Shown here in pieces: positions 11,401 through 22,997 of a stretch of 64,000 nt of DNA. The DNA is from Hypholoma sublateritium FD-334 SS-4 (lineage: Eukaryota; Basidiomycota; Agaricomycetes; Agaricales; Strophariaceae): positions 46,381-110,380 of the forward strand of contig KN817639.1 of the NCBI GenBank assembly GCA_000827495.1. Direction: 5' to 3'. A program made the translations under genes and the position numbers. A model generated the notes under the pieces. It was not told where the DNA came from. It made no database searches and was given only the letters and a program-made list of their open reading frames with translations. Position 1 is the first letter of the stretch. Each line of letters opens with the position of its first letter.

Positions 11401-12115
11401 TACTCACTTTAATTGCCGCTCAGTCCGACCCGAGGTTCGTGAGCACTCTTAACCAGATCATGAAGACACCAGAGAAGGGGGGCTTGACGTCCAACGTGTG
11501 TTCTTTGCATCCGGTTTTCTCAAACGTTCTGACTGAAGACTGCGCCTCAGAATTTGGTGTATCGTTATGACGTAAAGAAGTCGGACGATGGTGTCGGTGG
11601 GGAGGAGGGAACGTTCTGTTTGTGCACGCTCTGGTGCGTTTGCGATCTACATCTGGAATAAAATAGTGGCGTTCTGATGTCACACATTTTGTGGTCACAG
11701 GTGCATCGAAGCGCTCACGCGCGCGGGCGAGATCGATAGACGGCTTCTTCCCAAAGCTGTGAACATGTTTGAGGCAAGTGGCACTATCCACCCACAGCCG
11801 CCGAAAAACGTATTAATGCGCAGTATCCAACTCCGATAGGACTTCTTACTTTATCTTAACCATGTTGGCCTTTGCACGGAGGAGATCTCAGACGCGGGCG
11901 AGGCGTATGTATCTTCTTGAGACAGAGTTTCATGACGTCTGACCCTGTTTCCTTGCTTCACCGCAGCCTCGGCAATGCCGTACAGGGATTCACGTACGTT
12001 TGAACGCACCTGAATATATCTGATATGGTATGGACACTGACGCTCTGTGGCCAGCCATGTCACTCTGATATCCGCCGCGTACAACCTATCGCGAACGCTC
12101 GACAAGCAAATGTAG
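8433..12115 (+). CDS. Glycoside hydrolase family 15 protein (six-hairpin glycosidase)
   Basis: I reconstruct 29 exons: 8433-8491, 8548-8594, 8650-8786, 8842-8890, 8948-9516, 9569-9683, 9738-9798, 9862-9870, 9924-9997, 10049-10126, 10184-10284, 10345-10361, 10412-10439, 10497-10511, 10569-10582, 10645-10662, 10718-10725, 10791-10821, 10872-10880, 10930-10960, 11016-11024, 11079-11089, 11149-11362, 11424-11495, 11551-11633, 11701-11773, 11840-11904, 11967-11993 and 12055-12115. They sum to 2,085 nt, 694 residues. The N-terminus [16 protein letters not shown] and [12 protein letters not shown] are GH15 hallmarks. The catalytic acid is probably the Glu of S-I-W-E-V-R-G and the base the Glu of G-E-E-G-T-F. 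Family members hydrolyse alpha-glucosidic bonds (glucoamylase, glucodextranase or trehalase type); which substrate is not visible. There is no signal peptide, so it is probably intracellular. Intron 26 is GC-AG. Confidence 0.85.
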
Positions 12116-12432
12116 AGTTGCGTAAAGGCGATGGTATACAACGTAACATCCAAAACGTCTCTGTATTCATAGTATCATTCCCGAATCTTTCATTCTGTGT
12201 AACGATTCCATTGGTGATTCTCGCTGAGCTTGCGATTCCCCGGCGTAGGTATCTACGCCGTAGTTCGGGTCGTCGTCCGGTGTGGCGCGACTTCTAATGA
12301 TCACTAAAATGCTTTAGAAGGGGAACGCGAATACACTCTTTATTGCTTGACGAGGGTATCTCATCGTGTTATAATCTTCTAGGTTCTTGATTCACAGGTC
12401 CATTGCTCGCATTGAAACTTAGCTGGCACACA

Positions 12433-14563
12433 ATGAACCCCCCTCCTTTCAACCCTCCTATTCCTCTCGAAGAACTCACCCTAAAGCTCAAGCAGTCTGT
12501 CAAGAATCGAGCGGAGAAAAACCTTGCCGCCCTGGTCAAAAATCTTTCAGTATCTGTATTTTATCATAAATCGGACCCTCTGAGAAAACTGCGCAATACT
12601 TTAGGAACGCCAGGAATAGGAACGCCATTGGATGTCGAAGAACAAAAGATCATTCAACACTTTTACTCGTTGGTACCCTTCACAGGATATGACGACTACT
12701 GCCCATATGTTTCCCGCATCTTCAATAAAGATCCTCAGCCATGCCACGTGGAGGACATCACCAACCTGCTCGCCCCAGGCCTCCCAGAGTTCGTCGCTCA
12801 CAGCTCTGGGACCTCGGGCGCGGGTGCCAAGTACTTCTTCAAGTACCCGAACCCACTGTACAAGCCCGTGAGCTGGGAAATTCCTGAGGCCGGCGCCCGC
12901 TTGGGGAACATCAAGACATGCAATCTTACTTGTATCGCTCTGCGCGAGCTTGTGCGTGTCTCCGGGCATGACGGGGAGGCGGTGCACATCCCGGTGTCGC
13001 TCGTATCCGCCGGGGGTATCCGCGCGTTCCTCGGCATCGCGCCCACGGACGACGCGTATCTGATCGACAAGAAAGGTGCGCCCCATTTCATCGGCGCGTG
13101 TGCACTATGCTGATTAGGCAGCGGGCCTTTCTGCTACCAGCACCGTTCGTTACGTCCCCGTTTTCCGCGTGGCTTCTCCCCGTCTACACCAGCAATGTTT
13201 TCATGAACGCTTTCTTTGCCGTCTTGGACGGCTCTGTGGCATACATGGTGACGACGTTCTCGACCATCTTGTACGATGCCGTCCGACTCATTGAAGAGAA
13301 ATGGGAGTCATGGATAGAAGCAATAGAGAGCGGAGAGCTTCCAGATGTCGCGGGGCTTGGAGATTATCGCGTGCACTTGCAGGTAGGTTGTGTTCGGAAA
13401 CACCCGTTGGTTGCTGTTCAAAGTTGCTTCTATAGGCGCACCTCCAACCAAACCTCGCGCGAGCTACAGAGCTACGCTCAATAAAGAAAGGAGAACAAGG
13501 ATGGCTCAAGAGAGTGTGGCCTAATCTAGCCATGATCAGAGTCACTCTAAGCGGGCCTTATTCGATGCCACTTCCCAAGGTAAGAAATGAGAATGTCGCT
13601 GCTGTTGGACACATCGCTGATCATTGCCATAATTCAGCTTCGCCACCACTTTGGACCCTCTGTGAGCCTGCAGAGTGTAATGTACGCATCCACGGAGACA
13701 GTGGTTGGCCACGGATACGATGCCAACGATACCAATCTTTATCGTTTGGACTCCGCTGAACATATCGAACTTTTGGACATCGAGAAAGATTGCGCAGTTG
13801 AGAACCTATGCCAGCCGGTAAGCGTACATTTATGTATCACAATTTAACTATATGACAATGTTTTATCTAGTGGGAAGTTGTAAATGGTAAAAAGTATGAA
13901 GTCGTAACGACGAACAACGACGGCCTCTGGCGTTATTTGCTGAACGACGTGGTCGAAATAGCGGGGTTTAGCCCATTAGATGGGCAGCCGCTCATACGTT
14001 ACGTCGGACGCCAAGAGTGGGTCTGATCAATTACGCCCTTTCTTCCTTGCTGACACCTGACACCGCCAGCGTCGCATTCCGAGTGCACTCGGAATTTGTT
14101 AGCCAGTCATTTCTCCAAGAGGCAATTACTTCCTTATCGGGAACTCTTGGCTATGTTTCGGAATTTACCGTTGAATTGGATGAACGAAAGCACCTAAGGG
14201 CCTACGGATTCATTGTAGAGCTACAAGACGAACTAGGTGAGTTCTGATTTATCACAATATATCGTTCCCTGTTGTAACTTTCTTCAAGGGCCCAGCGCTA
14301 GTTTTGCACTGGAGCAGCTCAAGCAGACCATGCTTCGCAACGCTGGGTACAAAAAGTTCTTCGATATAGGCTTTATCGGAAACCCTACTATACGAATTGT
14401 TTCTCGCGGGACGTTCAATGCCTATCGTAACTGGTATGTGGATAAAACCGGGTTCAATCCTGCTCAGGTCAAAGTCCCGTGCGCAATCGTGGATCCCGAG
14501 GTCCGACAGTGGTTGGCGGATAGGGTTATCATTGACCTGGAGCTCGAGTATGGCATAGCTTGA
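12433..14563 (+). CDS. GH3-family (auxin-responsive type) acyl-adenylating enzyme
   Basis: Seven exons; the first is 12433-13075 and the second starts at 13141, giving K-K-A-P-F-V-T-S across the junction. The start is the ATG before N-P-P-P-F-N-P-P-I. The adenylate-forming P-loop appears as H-S-S-G-T-S-G-A-G-A-K-Y-F. The later signature V-V-T-T-N-N-D-G-L-W-R-Y, followed by L-N-D-V-V-E-I-A-G-F and R-Y-V-G-R-Q-E, is diagnostic of GH3 proteins. These activate carboxylates (auxin, jasmonate and others in plants) as acyl-adenylates and conjugate them to amino acids; fungal members exist but their substrates are little known. The C-terminal lobe ends I-I-D-L-E-L-E-Y-G-I-A. The gene follows GH15 on the same strand with a 317-nt spacer and converges on the beta-mannosidase. 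The family call is firm; the substrate is unknown. Confidence 0.85.
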
Positions 14564-14949
14564 TATTTCTTTCCGCAGACAGCTTTGATAGAGATACCGC
14601 ATCGTAGATTAGCCACCACGATACTAAACGAGTAAATGTCAATATTCTGTTTGAACCATGACGGGCTGGATCGGCGGCGTGTCCTGCTGAATAGCGCATG
14701 AACTTGTATTGTCTACAATAATAATTGCAGTCTCATTACCAACATGCATGTTGAGGCAGCATGGAAGCCATGAAATATGTTCGATCTGACAAACCTATGT
14801 CTTATTAACGATTCACGAATACGGTTCTCGCACAATCATACCGAATTTTCTGTTACATCACAATCACGTTAGCATAAACAGACTTTGAAAGCATTTTGTA
14901 CGAGTTCAGCGCAATAAGTACCTCTTCTCGCTTCCCAGTCACTGGGTCG
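14564..14949. other. Intergenic between convergent genes
   Basis: Contains the 3' regions of the GH3-type gene and the beta-mannosidase. No gene-like frame is seen. Confidence 0.6.
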
Positions 14950-17900
14950 TCAGATGTCCACCGCACGCTCGCGCCCAAAATATGCCACTCTGATTGACCG
15001 CCCCTCCAGCCTAGTAACCACCACTTCTTGCTCCTCACCGGGGACAAGATCTAGTGCATTGTCGCTCCAGCGCGCCGGCACGCCTTCCACGGACAACACG
15101 ACGCACTTCGCCGGCCGTGCGACGCCGAGCGTTAGGGTCGTCGTCCCACGCGCTGCGTCCTCCACGACGCGTACATGTAGGCCAGGATCAGGCGGTGCGA
15201 GGAAACGGTACGGCTCTGGCCAGTCTGAGAAGTGCGCGATCACACGCCCGGATGCGGCGTCGCGCAGGCGCGCGGTGGCAACGACAGTCGCGGACGCAAC
15301 ACGGTGCGGGTCGCCCACGTTGAGCTCCGCACGTGTGGGGCCTGGGCAACGCAGCTGCAGGAATTCGGTGGACTGGTTCGGGAGGAGGAAGACGTCATTC
15401 GATGTGGACTGCGACCAGTCTGCGTCGAGGAGGTCGTGGAACACAAGTTCGAGCCGTGCAGCAAGCGGGCGTAGTGTGCTATTTGTGCCCCAGATATCGA
15501 GGGTGGCATGAGAGGTCTGTATGGCACCAAATTCGTAGAACTGGAAGGAAGATGAGTGTACCGGTGACCGCAAAGGGCGGAGGGCACATACTTGTTGCGG
15601 TCTGTCATTATCACGATTTTTAACAACCTAAGAAATCTGTAAACATCAAGTCTAACGAGAAACATTACTACCTACAGTTCGGAAGATCCCAACACTAATG
15701 GGCGCCAACTGGCGCGCAATTGTATAATATACAGGCTTCGGACGTAGCTGTCATATCATGGGACCATCTTGCGTGACAAGCCTATAGATCATGTAGAAAA
15801 AACACTCACGAAGTAATCTGCTATGGCCCAAGAGACGACAGGCCAACAATCGTTCATTTGCCAGACCAGAACACCAGCGCACTATTTCAATGGTCCAGTC
15901 AGTGGGTTTGATGGGTTGACCAAAAACGCACAAATTCCCGCCCCCTCCCCCTCCACTCGCGGCGCCACGCCCGATACGCGAAACTAACAGCCTCAGACTG
16001 CATGAGTTGCGTGGTGAAAACATGGCTACAGTCTAGGTCAGCCTACCCAGAGGCCGCGCGCACCCTAACCCGAACGCACCTCTCAAAATCGCCTGTCAGT
16101 CGGAAGTTCTCATTCATCACAATTGCGAACCGCCGTTCGAAGCTCCCCGCTCGCGTGTGTTGCGCCATCAGCGAAGACTGAGAGTACATCTGCCCTGCAT
16201 CCGCGCCCAGCATCCAGTGCGAAATAGTCTCCATCGCAGGCATTCCCGGCATGCCGAACTCACTGCAAAGCGGGCCCTGCGGTCAGGTACACAGATTGGG
16301 TAAGCGCAGGGTACACATACCTGACAAAGCGCCCCCCGAGCCGGTGGTACTCCTGGTACTGCAGCTCTTTACCTCCCCAGATGTTCCACTGGTGCACGTC
16401 GCCAATCGTCGGGTCGCTCGTGTCCCAGCCAGCACCACCGTAAGGTGATCCGCGATGGTACGGGATAGGCGGGTCGGTGAGCCGCGCAACGACGTCGGGA
16501 AGGATTTTCTCGTAGATGACCCGAGCAGGGAGCGCGTTGATGCCTGTCATACGGAAGCATCGTCAGCGTCATATCCAATTTCGATGGGAGTAATACGCAC
16601 CGCCCCACTGGAGCACTTGCTGGTAGTCTTCGTTGTTTCCACAGAAGCAGACAATTGAGGGGTGGTGGCGCAAGCGGGTGACATTGTCTTCAGCCTCCTG
16701 CTTCACGCTGGCGATGAATGATTCGTGCGCGGGGTAGACACCACACGCAAATTGAAAGTCCTGCCAGACAAGGATACCAAGTTCTATGGTAGGAAACACT
16801 TCTCAGCCAACGCTGCTAGCGAGCATTGTGTTGCGTACCATCACAAATATCGTAGAACACGTCGGGTTCATATATCCCGCCTCCCCACAAACGCACCATG
16901 TTTTGGTTTCCGTCACGGAGAAGCGTGAGCCAGTCTCTGTAACGCTCTTTTGTGATTGTGGTGAGGAAGTTGTCTGCCGGGACCCAGTTGGAACCTTGTA
17001 TAAAGATATGAGCATAGTTCATTTAACCCATAAAACACAGCTTGCCTCCCATAAATATTCGCACCCCATTAATTTCGAATAAAAAAGTCGTTCCAGCGCC
17101 ATATTGATCCCTCTCAGACAGTTCTTCTTGGACAAGTTTGGCCGTCCGGAAACCAATCTGTTTGGACACTTTATCAATGACCTCATCGTCCTGAGGGACA
17201 TGTCAGTTCGTGTCACAGCCATCCTCCAGACAAAAACCCACCGAAGTTACAAGTGCCACCTCGATATTGTACATCCTCTGCGTGCCGTACCCAACCGGCC
17301 ACCACAATTCCACACCTGCTTCTTGTAAATCACCCCAAGTGACAAGGGCGTCCTGCAGCGCATCGACTGCACCATCCCACGGCGACACCCTGACACGCGC
17401 GATCTGTACCACGCGACCCCCATTGGCCGGGTCAGTAAGCGTCAGACGCAGGGCGGAAACGGACGTGTCCCATGACCCAGAGAGCGTCGCACTGACGCGC
17501 AGAGAGGCGGTAAATGTGTTATCAGAGAGAATGGTCACGTATGCGGCTGCGTGGATGTTCTTGATACGGGTATTGTAGGTGACCAGTGTGATCGGGCGGT
17601 ATGGACCGCAGGTGATCAATTCGGGGCCCTTCGAAGAGCAAGGTCAGCCACAGGTATTTATGCAGAAGAGTGGGCTGACCCAGTCCCATCTGCGCACAAG
17701 TTAAATGTAGACACAAAACAGGGAAAGCAAGGTCGCGTACCGCCAGTCATACTGCGCCTTCCGCACGTACACGCGGCTCGGGTCCCCCAGGTTCGTCGAT
17801 CCCGCGCGCACCTTGCCGAACTTAGCCTCCTCTGCTTTAGCGAGTGTTTTGGCCGATTTGAAGTGGAGGAGAAGCCCGTTGGTCGCTTGAAGAGCCCCCT

Positions 17901-18375
17901 CAGGCAGAGGATAGGGGTATGTTCTGAACATGTTATCCGTTGAGAGGATTTTAGCATCGTTCTACGAGTGCGGTTAAGAAAAGGAGAACCATCGTGGCTG
18001 GGTTGCGCGTACCAGATACACGTCACATATGGTGTCCAGCCCTTCGAATATGAGAAGTGCATGTTTGTGGGTGGCGTTGTGGGTGAACGTATACTTGTAC
18101 AGCCATTCCGCGTCCGCTATCCCTAAGGTTCAAATTCCGGGTCAGAGCGTGGGCTGTGATTTACGGAGTGCCCTACATTGCACCTGGTGTTCATTAAATC
18201 CAATGTATGGATCTGGTATGACTCCGATCTTAAGAAGCTCGACATGCACCTCGGAAGGCATGCTGGAGGCCTTCAACCATCCGTCTTTGTCGGTATGTAT
18301 GTTGTAGTCTCTGTGTTGCAGCTGTTTCCAAGACCAGTTGTCCACGTCGTCCAGCGTTCGATATTCTGCAGGCAT
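14950..18375 (-). CDS. Beta-mannosidase (GH2, intracellular B type)
   Basis: About 14 exons on the minus strand. The start is the ATG before P-A-E-Y-R-T-L-D-D, then W-L-K-A-S-S-M-P-S-E-V-H and P-D-P-Y-I-G-F-N-E-H, the N-terminal sandwich of fungal beta-mannosidases. The acid/base Glu lies in C-F-C-G-N-N-E-D-Y and the nucleophile Glu in F-V-S-E-F-G-M-P-G-M-P. The segment C-A-G-V-L-V-W-Q-M-N-D-C-W-P is also typical. The C-terminal domain ends V-A-Y-F-G-R-E-R-A-V-D-I with TGA at 14952-14950. It removes beta-1,4-mannose residues from non-reducing ends of manno-oligosaccharides. No signal peptide is seen, so it should be cytosolic and act on imported oligomers or N-glycan remnants. Intron 16995-17045 has a GC donor (G-G|gcaagc ... 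acaag) joining M-G-G to S-N-W-V-P. Confidence 0.9.
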
Positions 18376-18885
18376 CCTGAATGTGGGTAATAGGTCCCCC
18401 AGAAGAACCGCCACTTTATGTCCCGACTCCCAGCAAATCAACAGCAAATCGACGTCCGTCTTCTATCTCCCATGCTCGTCGATCTGCTGACTTTGCTGCG
18501 GTCCGTTATCCCGCCGATTTTTTTTGGACGATACTTTGATGATTGAGGTGTGCATTCCGGAGTATGATCGGTGAAAGGCTGAGAACTAACTTAGAAATTA
18601 GAACGCAAGCTTGATGTTGGAATTCGATATGAACATCAACGTGACCACAACGCCACAGGATGACGCCGATGAAACTAGGTCTTATTCGATCTCCGCTCAA
18701 ATTATTGATTGAATTTGTACATGGTATTGACATAAACGGTAGTAAGTACTTTGTATAGTACAAAACTTGTAACGCTAGCTTGATACTAGGGAAGTAGCCC
18801 AGGACGACGCAACCAGAGAGTGGCTCGACAAACACGGAATATAGGTTGATCATCGATCACTGGCAATGAAGAGGCTAGGCGCCAA
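18376..18885. other. Upstream region of the beta-mannosidase, no gene seen
   Basis: About 500 nt between the mannosidase start and the 3' end of the next minus-strand gene. No coding structure recognised. Confidence 0.5.
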
Positions 18886-21206
18886 CTAGGCGCGGCTACT
18901 TCTAGAAATTTCGGGCTCGTTTTTGCGGCTTCTAAAACCAGAATTCAGCAACTGCAAGGTCAAGCCAAGAGTGGTGACGAAATCACGCAAGTTGGAGTAC
19001 TCACCGCAGAACCCCTGTAGTCTGGTTCCCGCCCACGTTTCACATCCACAATACCTAAACTACCCGAAGTATCTTCCCCCGGTACTCGTGGCACTCCAGA
19101 CGTAGGCAGGTTCATGAAGTTTTTCTCCTCGTTCTCGAATATGAAATTTAGAATGATGCGCTGCAGAGCTTCATGAAGAAATTCCGGGTGGCCATGCGGT
19201 TCGTCCTTTGTCCAGGGGTAGTCATTCTTCACGGTGCGACTGAGATCATCCAGTAAATCTATCATTGGGGCGTACGATGGGTGAAGGTCGGAACGGTCGA
19301 ATTCGATAGGCCTTGTGTCACAGTCATTGCACATCAAGGCCTCCCACAATCCTCGTTTAATATGGGTGGAAGGCTTGTTATAAGGTGTTGCATTGATCAT
19401 CCACCAAGCGAGTACCCAGAATATGGACTCCGCATCGTAGCGAAGCTCGTGAAATGGCGTCTCGGGTCGAGAGTCGGTCCGACGGACGGTTCTTTTGATA
19501 CTGGGCACACACTGGAAGCGCGTCAAGCGGTCTGGAAAAACTTTACCATAAACCGCGCGTGCCTTTTCACAGAGATCCGGGATCGGAATTAAATTGATTC
19601 CTTTACCAGGATCAACGCACGGTCGTCCCGTACGCAAAGCGCGTGCCTTGAATAAGTTTGTACCCTATAGGTTGTCGATTAAAACCAAATGACGCATAGT
19701 ATAGTAACAACATGCCGTTATCGATGCCCTTGGAAGACCCTTGTCCAGAATTTCTGCTCTTTCCAGGTCAATTATCAGGGCGCGAGTTTCTCGTTGATAA
19801 GTTCTGCGAAATAATTAAGTTATTCCGAGTCATCTGCCATGAGGGCTGAGTATCTTACGTTTCACCCAGCAGATAACTAGCACCGCAGAACGCGACAGGG
19901 GTATCTGAAGCCTCATATGCTTCATACGTATGAGATGGGGTATCCTTTGCGTCCTCCGAGGTCTTGATCAATATATTTCCTATGCTCAAGTCGCGATGAA
20001 CAATATTTGTATTTCGATAAATGACCCGCGAAACTAATATACAGAACGTTAGTCAATAAGCTTATTTCGTATCAGGGTAAATTACACACTTTCAAGCGAG
20101 TCATATATGACAGTAAGGAGCTCCTTTGGTGTGATCCGAGACGTCAATGGTTCGCCATAGTCTTCTAAGCATATGCGAGTCTTCGAACACTTGCCCCAAT
20201 AAATCTGGGAACCATCGTCAAAGCGTACTAGTTCAGCATAAACCATTCGAACAACTCCTGGGACTTCGCCATTTCCGTGGGCATGTTCGATGATTTTAAC
20301 TTCACTGAAGCCATTGTCTACATCAGGGAAAGGATAAACGTCCTTTATAACAGGAATTTTGCGACCATTAAGAACGGCGGGAGCCTCATGGTTGACGAAA
20401 ATATGAGCCCGTTCTTGGAATACTTCACGAGCATATATAATTTGATAGCCTTTGCAAGTGAAATCCTTCCCCGGGCCTGTGTTTTTGAGTGTAATATCAA
20501 ATAGCCAGCGTTTTGTTTCTGGATCTTGATACCGCTGGATCGTTGGGTCTATCATAAATATGTGAGGGATGTAGAGGCGCTTAACGAAGGCAAGTAACAG
20601 TATTCTGTCCTCAGAACGCTTCAAGTCGATTGGTGGGCTTCTTTTCACACCGGCTCCACTGGTAACGATGAGCTCCAGTGTGTCGACTCCTACATAGAAT
20701 CCTTGTACGGATATGCGGTCAGGCCTCCCTTGCAGCAGGCATGTCGTGAAAGACGGCGCCATGTTGTGTGAGTCTTGTCTATTTCTTCCTGGAGATTGGA
20801 TTTCAACTGCTGCCTCAATCCCTGACCAGCTGAAGTCGTCCTTCCGAACAGGCCCTAAAGAGGTTGCGACTAGCTGAGGTGATCGTATTCCTTTTTCCTC
20901 GGGGATCTCTTGGAAGGTAATCAAAGGATGAATCCTGTTGCCTGCGTCGAAGTGAGTGGCATTTCTGATAACATGTAATAGATACGCACGAAGACGATAC
21001 TTGCTGCGTACAAGTTTGCTCACGATATTCGCAATGTGTACGAAATGTGTACGCGGATTCATTTCATGAATATTTGTTGCATCTAGGGTTCTTTTGAGTT
21101 TCGCGTCGCCGGTGAACTCAATGGCTGAGTAGCCAAGCTCGGCCCAAAATTGGTCGAATGTTAATGGTTGTCTATGTAGTGGAAGTGGCTTTGGTTTGGG
21201 TGGCAT
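18886..21206 (-). CDS. FunK1-type fungal protein kinase
   Basis: The start is the ATG before P-P-K-P-K-P-L-P-L-H-R-Q, after which the FunK1 N-terminal region begins (F-D-Q-F-W-A-E-L-G-Y). The large first exon reaches T-V-I-Y-D-S-L-E-S-V. The next carries the catalytic loop V-H-R-D-L-S-I-G-N-I-L-I, and then A-L-I-I-D-L-E-R-A, which stands in for the DFG segment. The family's R-Y-D-A-E-S-I-F-W-V-L-A-W-W and H-P-E-F-L-H-E-A-L-Q-R follow. The probable ATP-binding Lys is in V-I-K-D-V-Y. A last splice (G-S-A|gtgagt ... ttgcag|L-L-N-S-G-F) gives a basic tail ending S-R-S-S-R-A, like the tail of the second copy at 57.9 kb. FunK1 kinases are greatly expanded in mushrooms and their targets are largely unknown. 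The junction between L-P-R-A and G-T-N-L-F has a weak donor (possibly gcatcg) and is uncertain. Confidence 0.85.
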
Positions 21207-22155
21207 GGCTGAATGTGATTCTTCGTGGGTTAGACGACCTTTGAGGAAATAGGACGAGACAAAGTAGGAGAGGCGCTGGTTCAGATCGAGGGATGTGTTG
21301 CGATGAACAAGATAACAACCTTCCGACGCCTGCCACAAAGTTGGGACCCATAAACAATGCAAACCATAAATATGACCGCATTTGGGTCGTGCCGAAAATC
21401 GAGGTCATTATTGTTTCTCCATGCTAGAGCCAAATAACGCGTACATCGAACCATTAAGTTTTAACTGGGCCAGATACTTACCTGGTCAATACCTGGTACC
21501 TTGTACTTGGTGCCAGGCACGGAGCGCCTACATTCCGAGGGACCGAGTCGCCACAGATATTGTAAGGTAATGTTCTCTTTCATAATCGCTGTATTACTTA
21601 TACGAGCATTATCTATGCCAGTGGACGGCGAAGGATGCAGTGAGGATGGTCGATGACCGTGAATTCTCCTTGTCAACTTCGTGGTTGGTCTCGTCAAGCA
21701 GCGGGTAAATAAACGTCCCGGCCTTGTGGAAAATGAAGGTTGGGCGTTGAACGTTGTACTGCTATCCGGCTTCTGTCTTCTGTGACTGCGGCGGGGGCCG
21801 GGGGCTCATTATAAGGGTCCTGGCCTGTCAACGAGCGGTGAAATGGGCGCGCGAAAAGTTTTCGTTAGGCTGTGACTGCCAAATAGGCAGTTGATGATAA
21901 AAGAGTGTATCGGCCCTTTGCCATCAGAATTGTTCGGCAGAAAGCCACGTTCAAAGCGCATTGAATTCTCTTAGCTTCGTATGGAATTGATAAAGGTAAT
22001 AGATCGCTCTATTGAAAATGGAACGACGCATCGCCTTAGTGAATAAGCACTTCTTGCTGTCATACATGACAGTCGGGCGGAGTCGACCGATTAGCAGATT
22101 TTATAAAAGCTGGCGCTACCCATAACGCTCCGCCAAACACCCCGTGTCATTTGCG
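21207..22155. other. Divergent intergenic region
   Basis: Lies between the starts of the FunK1 kinase and the ICMT-like gene and should hold both promoters. The only nearby frame is the artificial upstream extension of FunK1. No motif I would call. Confidence 0.5.
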
Positions 22156-22936
22156 ATGTCTCTGATCAAAATACCCTTCTTAATCATAGACTCTTATGTG
22201 TCTGATAAGTCCTCGACACCTCCCACACCCCCTCCTTCGCCCGACGAGTATGTGAAGGACGTCGAAAAACGCCAGGCGACCTTTTGGCGCTTTGAAAATA
22301 AACTGGAAAGGGTCAGTGATCACCGCGATAACTGAAAAGTCGTCCAAAACTAACACTAAGCAATATCCATAGCTCATCTATAGCGCGCTATGCCTGGCGG
22401 AGTGTGCAGTCATTCTGGCAAGCCACTACCCGACGCATTCCATTTCCCATAAAGTGTTTGCGCTGCTGCACATCCCGTCTGCACAAAGTGGCATGCATCT
22501 CGCGTTCACTCCCTTGGCCGCCATCGGCCTCACGCTGTCCATCCTCGGCGGACTGCTGCGCATGTACTGCTTTGACACGCTTGGTCACTTCTTTACGTTC
22601 GACTTCTGCATCCGCCGGGACCACAAGCTCATCACCACCGGCCCGTACAGCATCGTGCGCCACCCGAGCTACAGTGGGTTTATCTTCGCGTACATCGGGA
22701 TGGTCCTGGCCCACTTGACGCCCGGCGCGCTGCTCACGGAGTACCTCACTGCATTTCCGGGCAGGTTCTATGTGAAGGAGGTGATGTCCATCTGGTTCGT
22801 CCTCCGCGCCATGCGCTGTGCATTTTGGGTCCCGCGGTCGAAGGAGGAAGACGAAGGCTTGAAGAAGACGTTCGGAAAGGAGTGGGTAGCGTGGGCGGCA
22901 CGTGTCAAATATCGCATTATTCCTGGAGTTATTTAA
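22156..22936 (+). CDS. ICMT/PEMT-type membrane methyltransferase
   Basis: Two exons joined after F-E-N-K-L-E-R (intron about 60 nt, gtcagt ... ccatag) into L-I-Y-S-A-L-C-L-A-E-C. The N-terminus holds a Pro/Ser-rich stretch. Four hydrophobic segments follow: I-Y-S-A-L-C-L..., F-T-P-L-A-A-I-G-L-T-L..., G-F-I-F-A-Y-I-G-M-V-L and S-I-W-F-V-L-R. The motif H-K-L-I-T-T-G-P-Y-S-I-V-R-H-P-S-Y-S-G, with the later E-E-D-E-G-L-K-K-T-F-G-K-E-W, is the cofactor-binding signature of isoprenylcysteine carboxyl methyltransferases and related phospholipid methyltransferases. The enzymes use S-adenosylmethionine at ER membranes. At about 240 residues it is the size of ICMT-like proteins, but whether it methylates prenylated proteins (mating factors, Ras) or small lipids is not decided by sequence. 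Its stop is only 61 bp from the convergent next gene. Confidence 0.8.
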
Positions 22937-22997
22937 ATTTCGCTAGGCTGCAAGAGTGGCTGTTAACGTCTTGCTATCATATACACACCTCGATAGA

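Noticed and set aside
15690..18895. Shared GGCGCCAACT-GGCGCG element at 15.70 and 18.88 kb
   Set aside because: The first copy lies inside a conserved mannosidase exon (I-A-R-Q-L-A-P), so the match is most likely coincidence.
22388..22714. Minus-strand frame opposite the ICMT-like gene
   Set aside because: Antisense shadow of a G+C-rich coding exon with no splice or domain support of its own.
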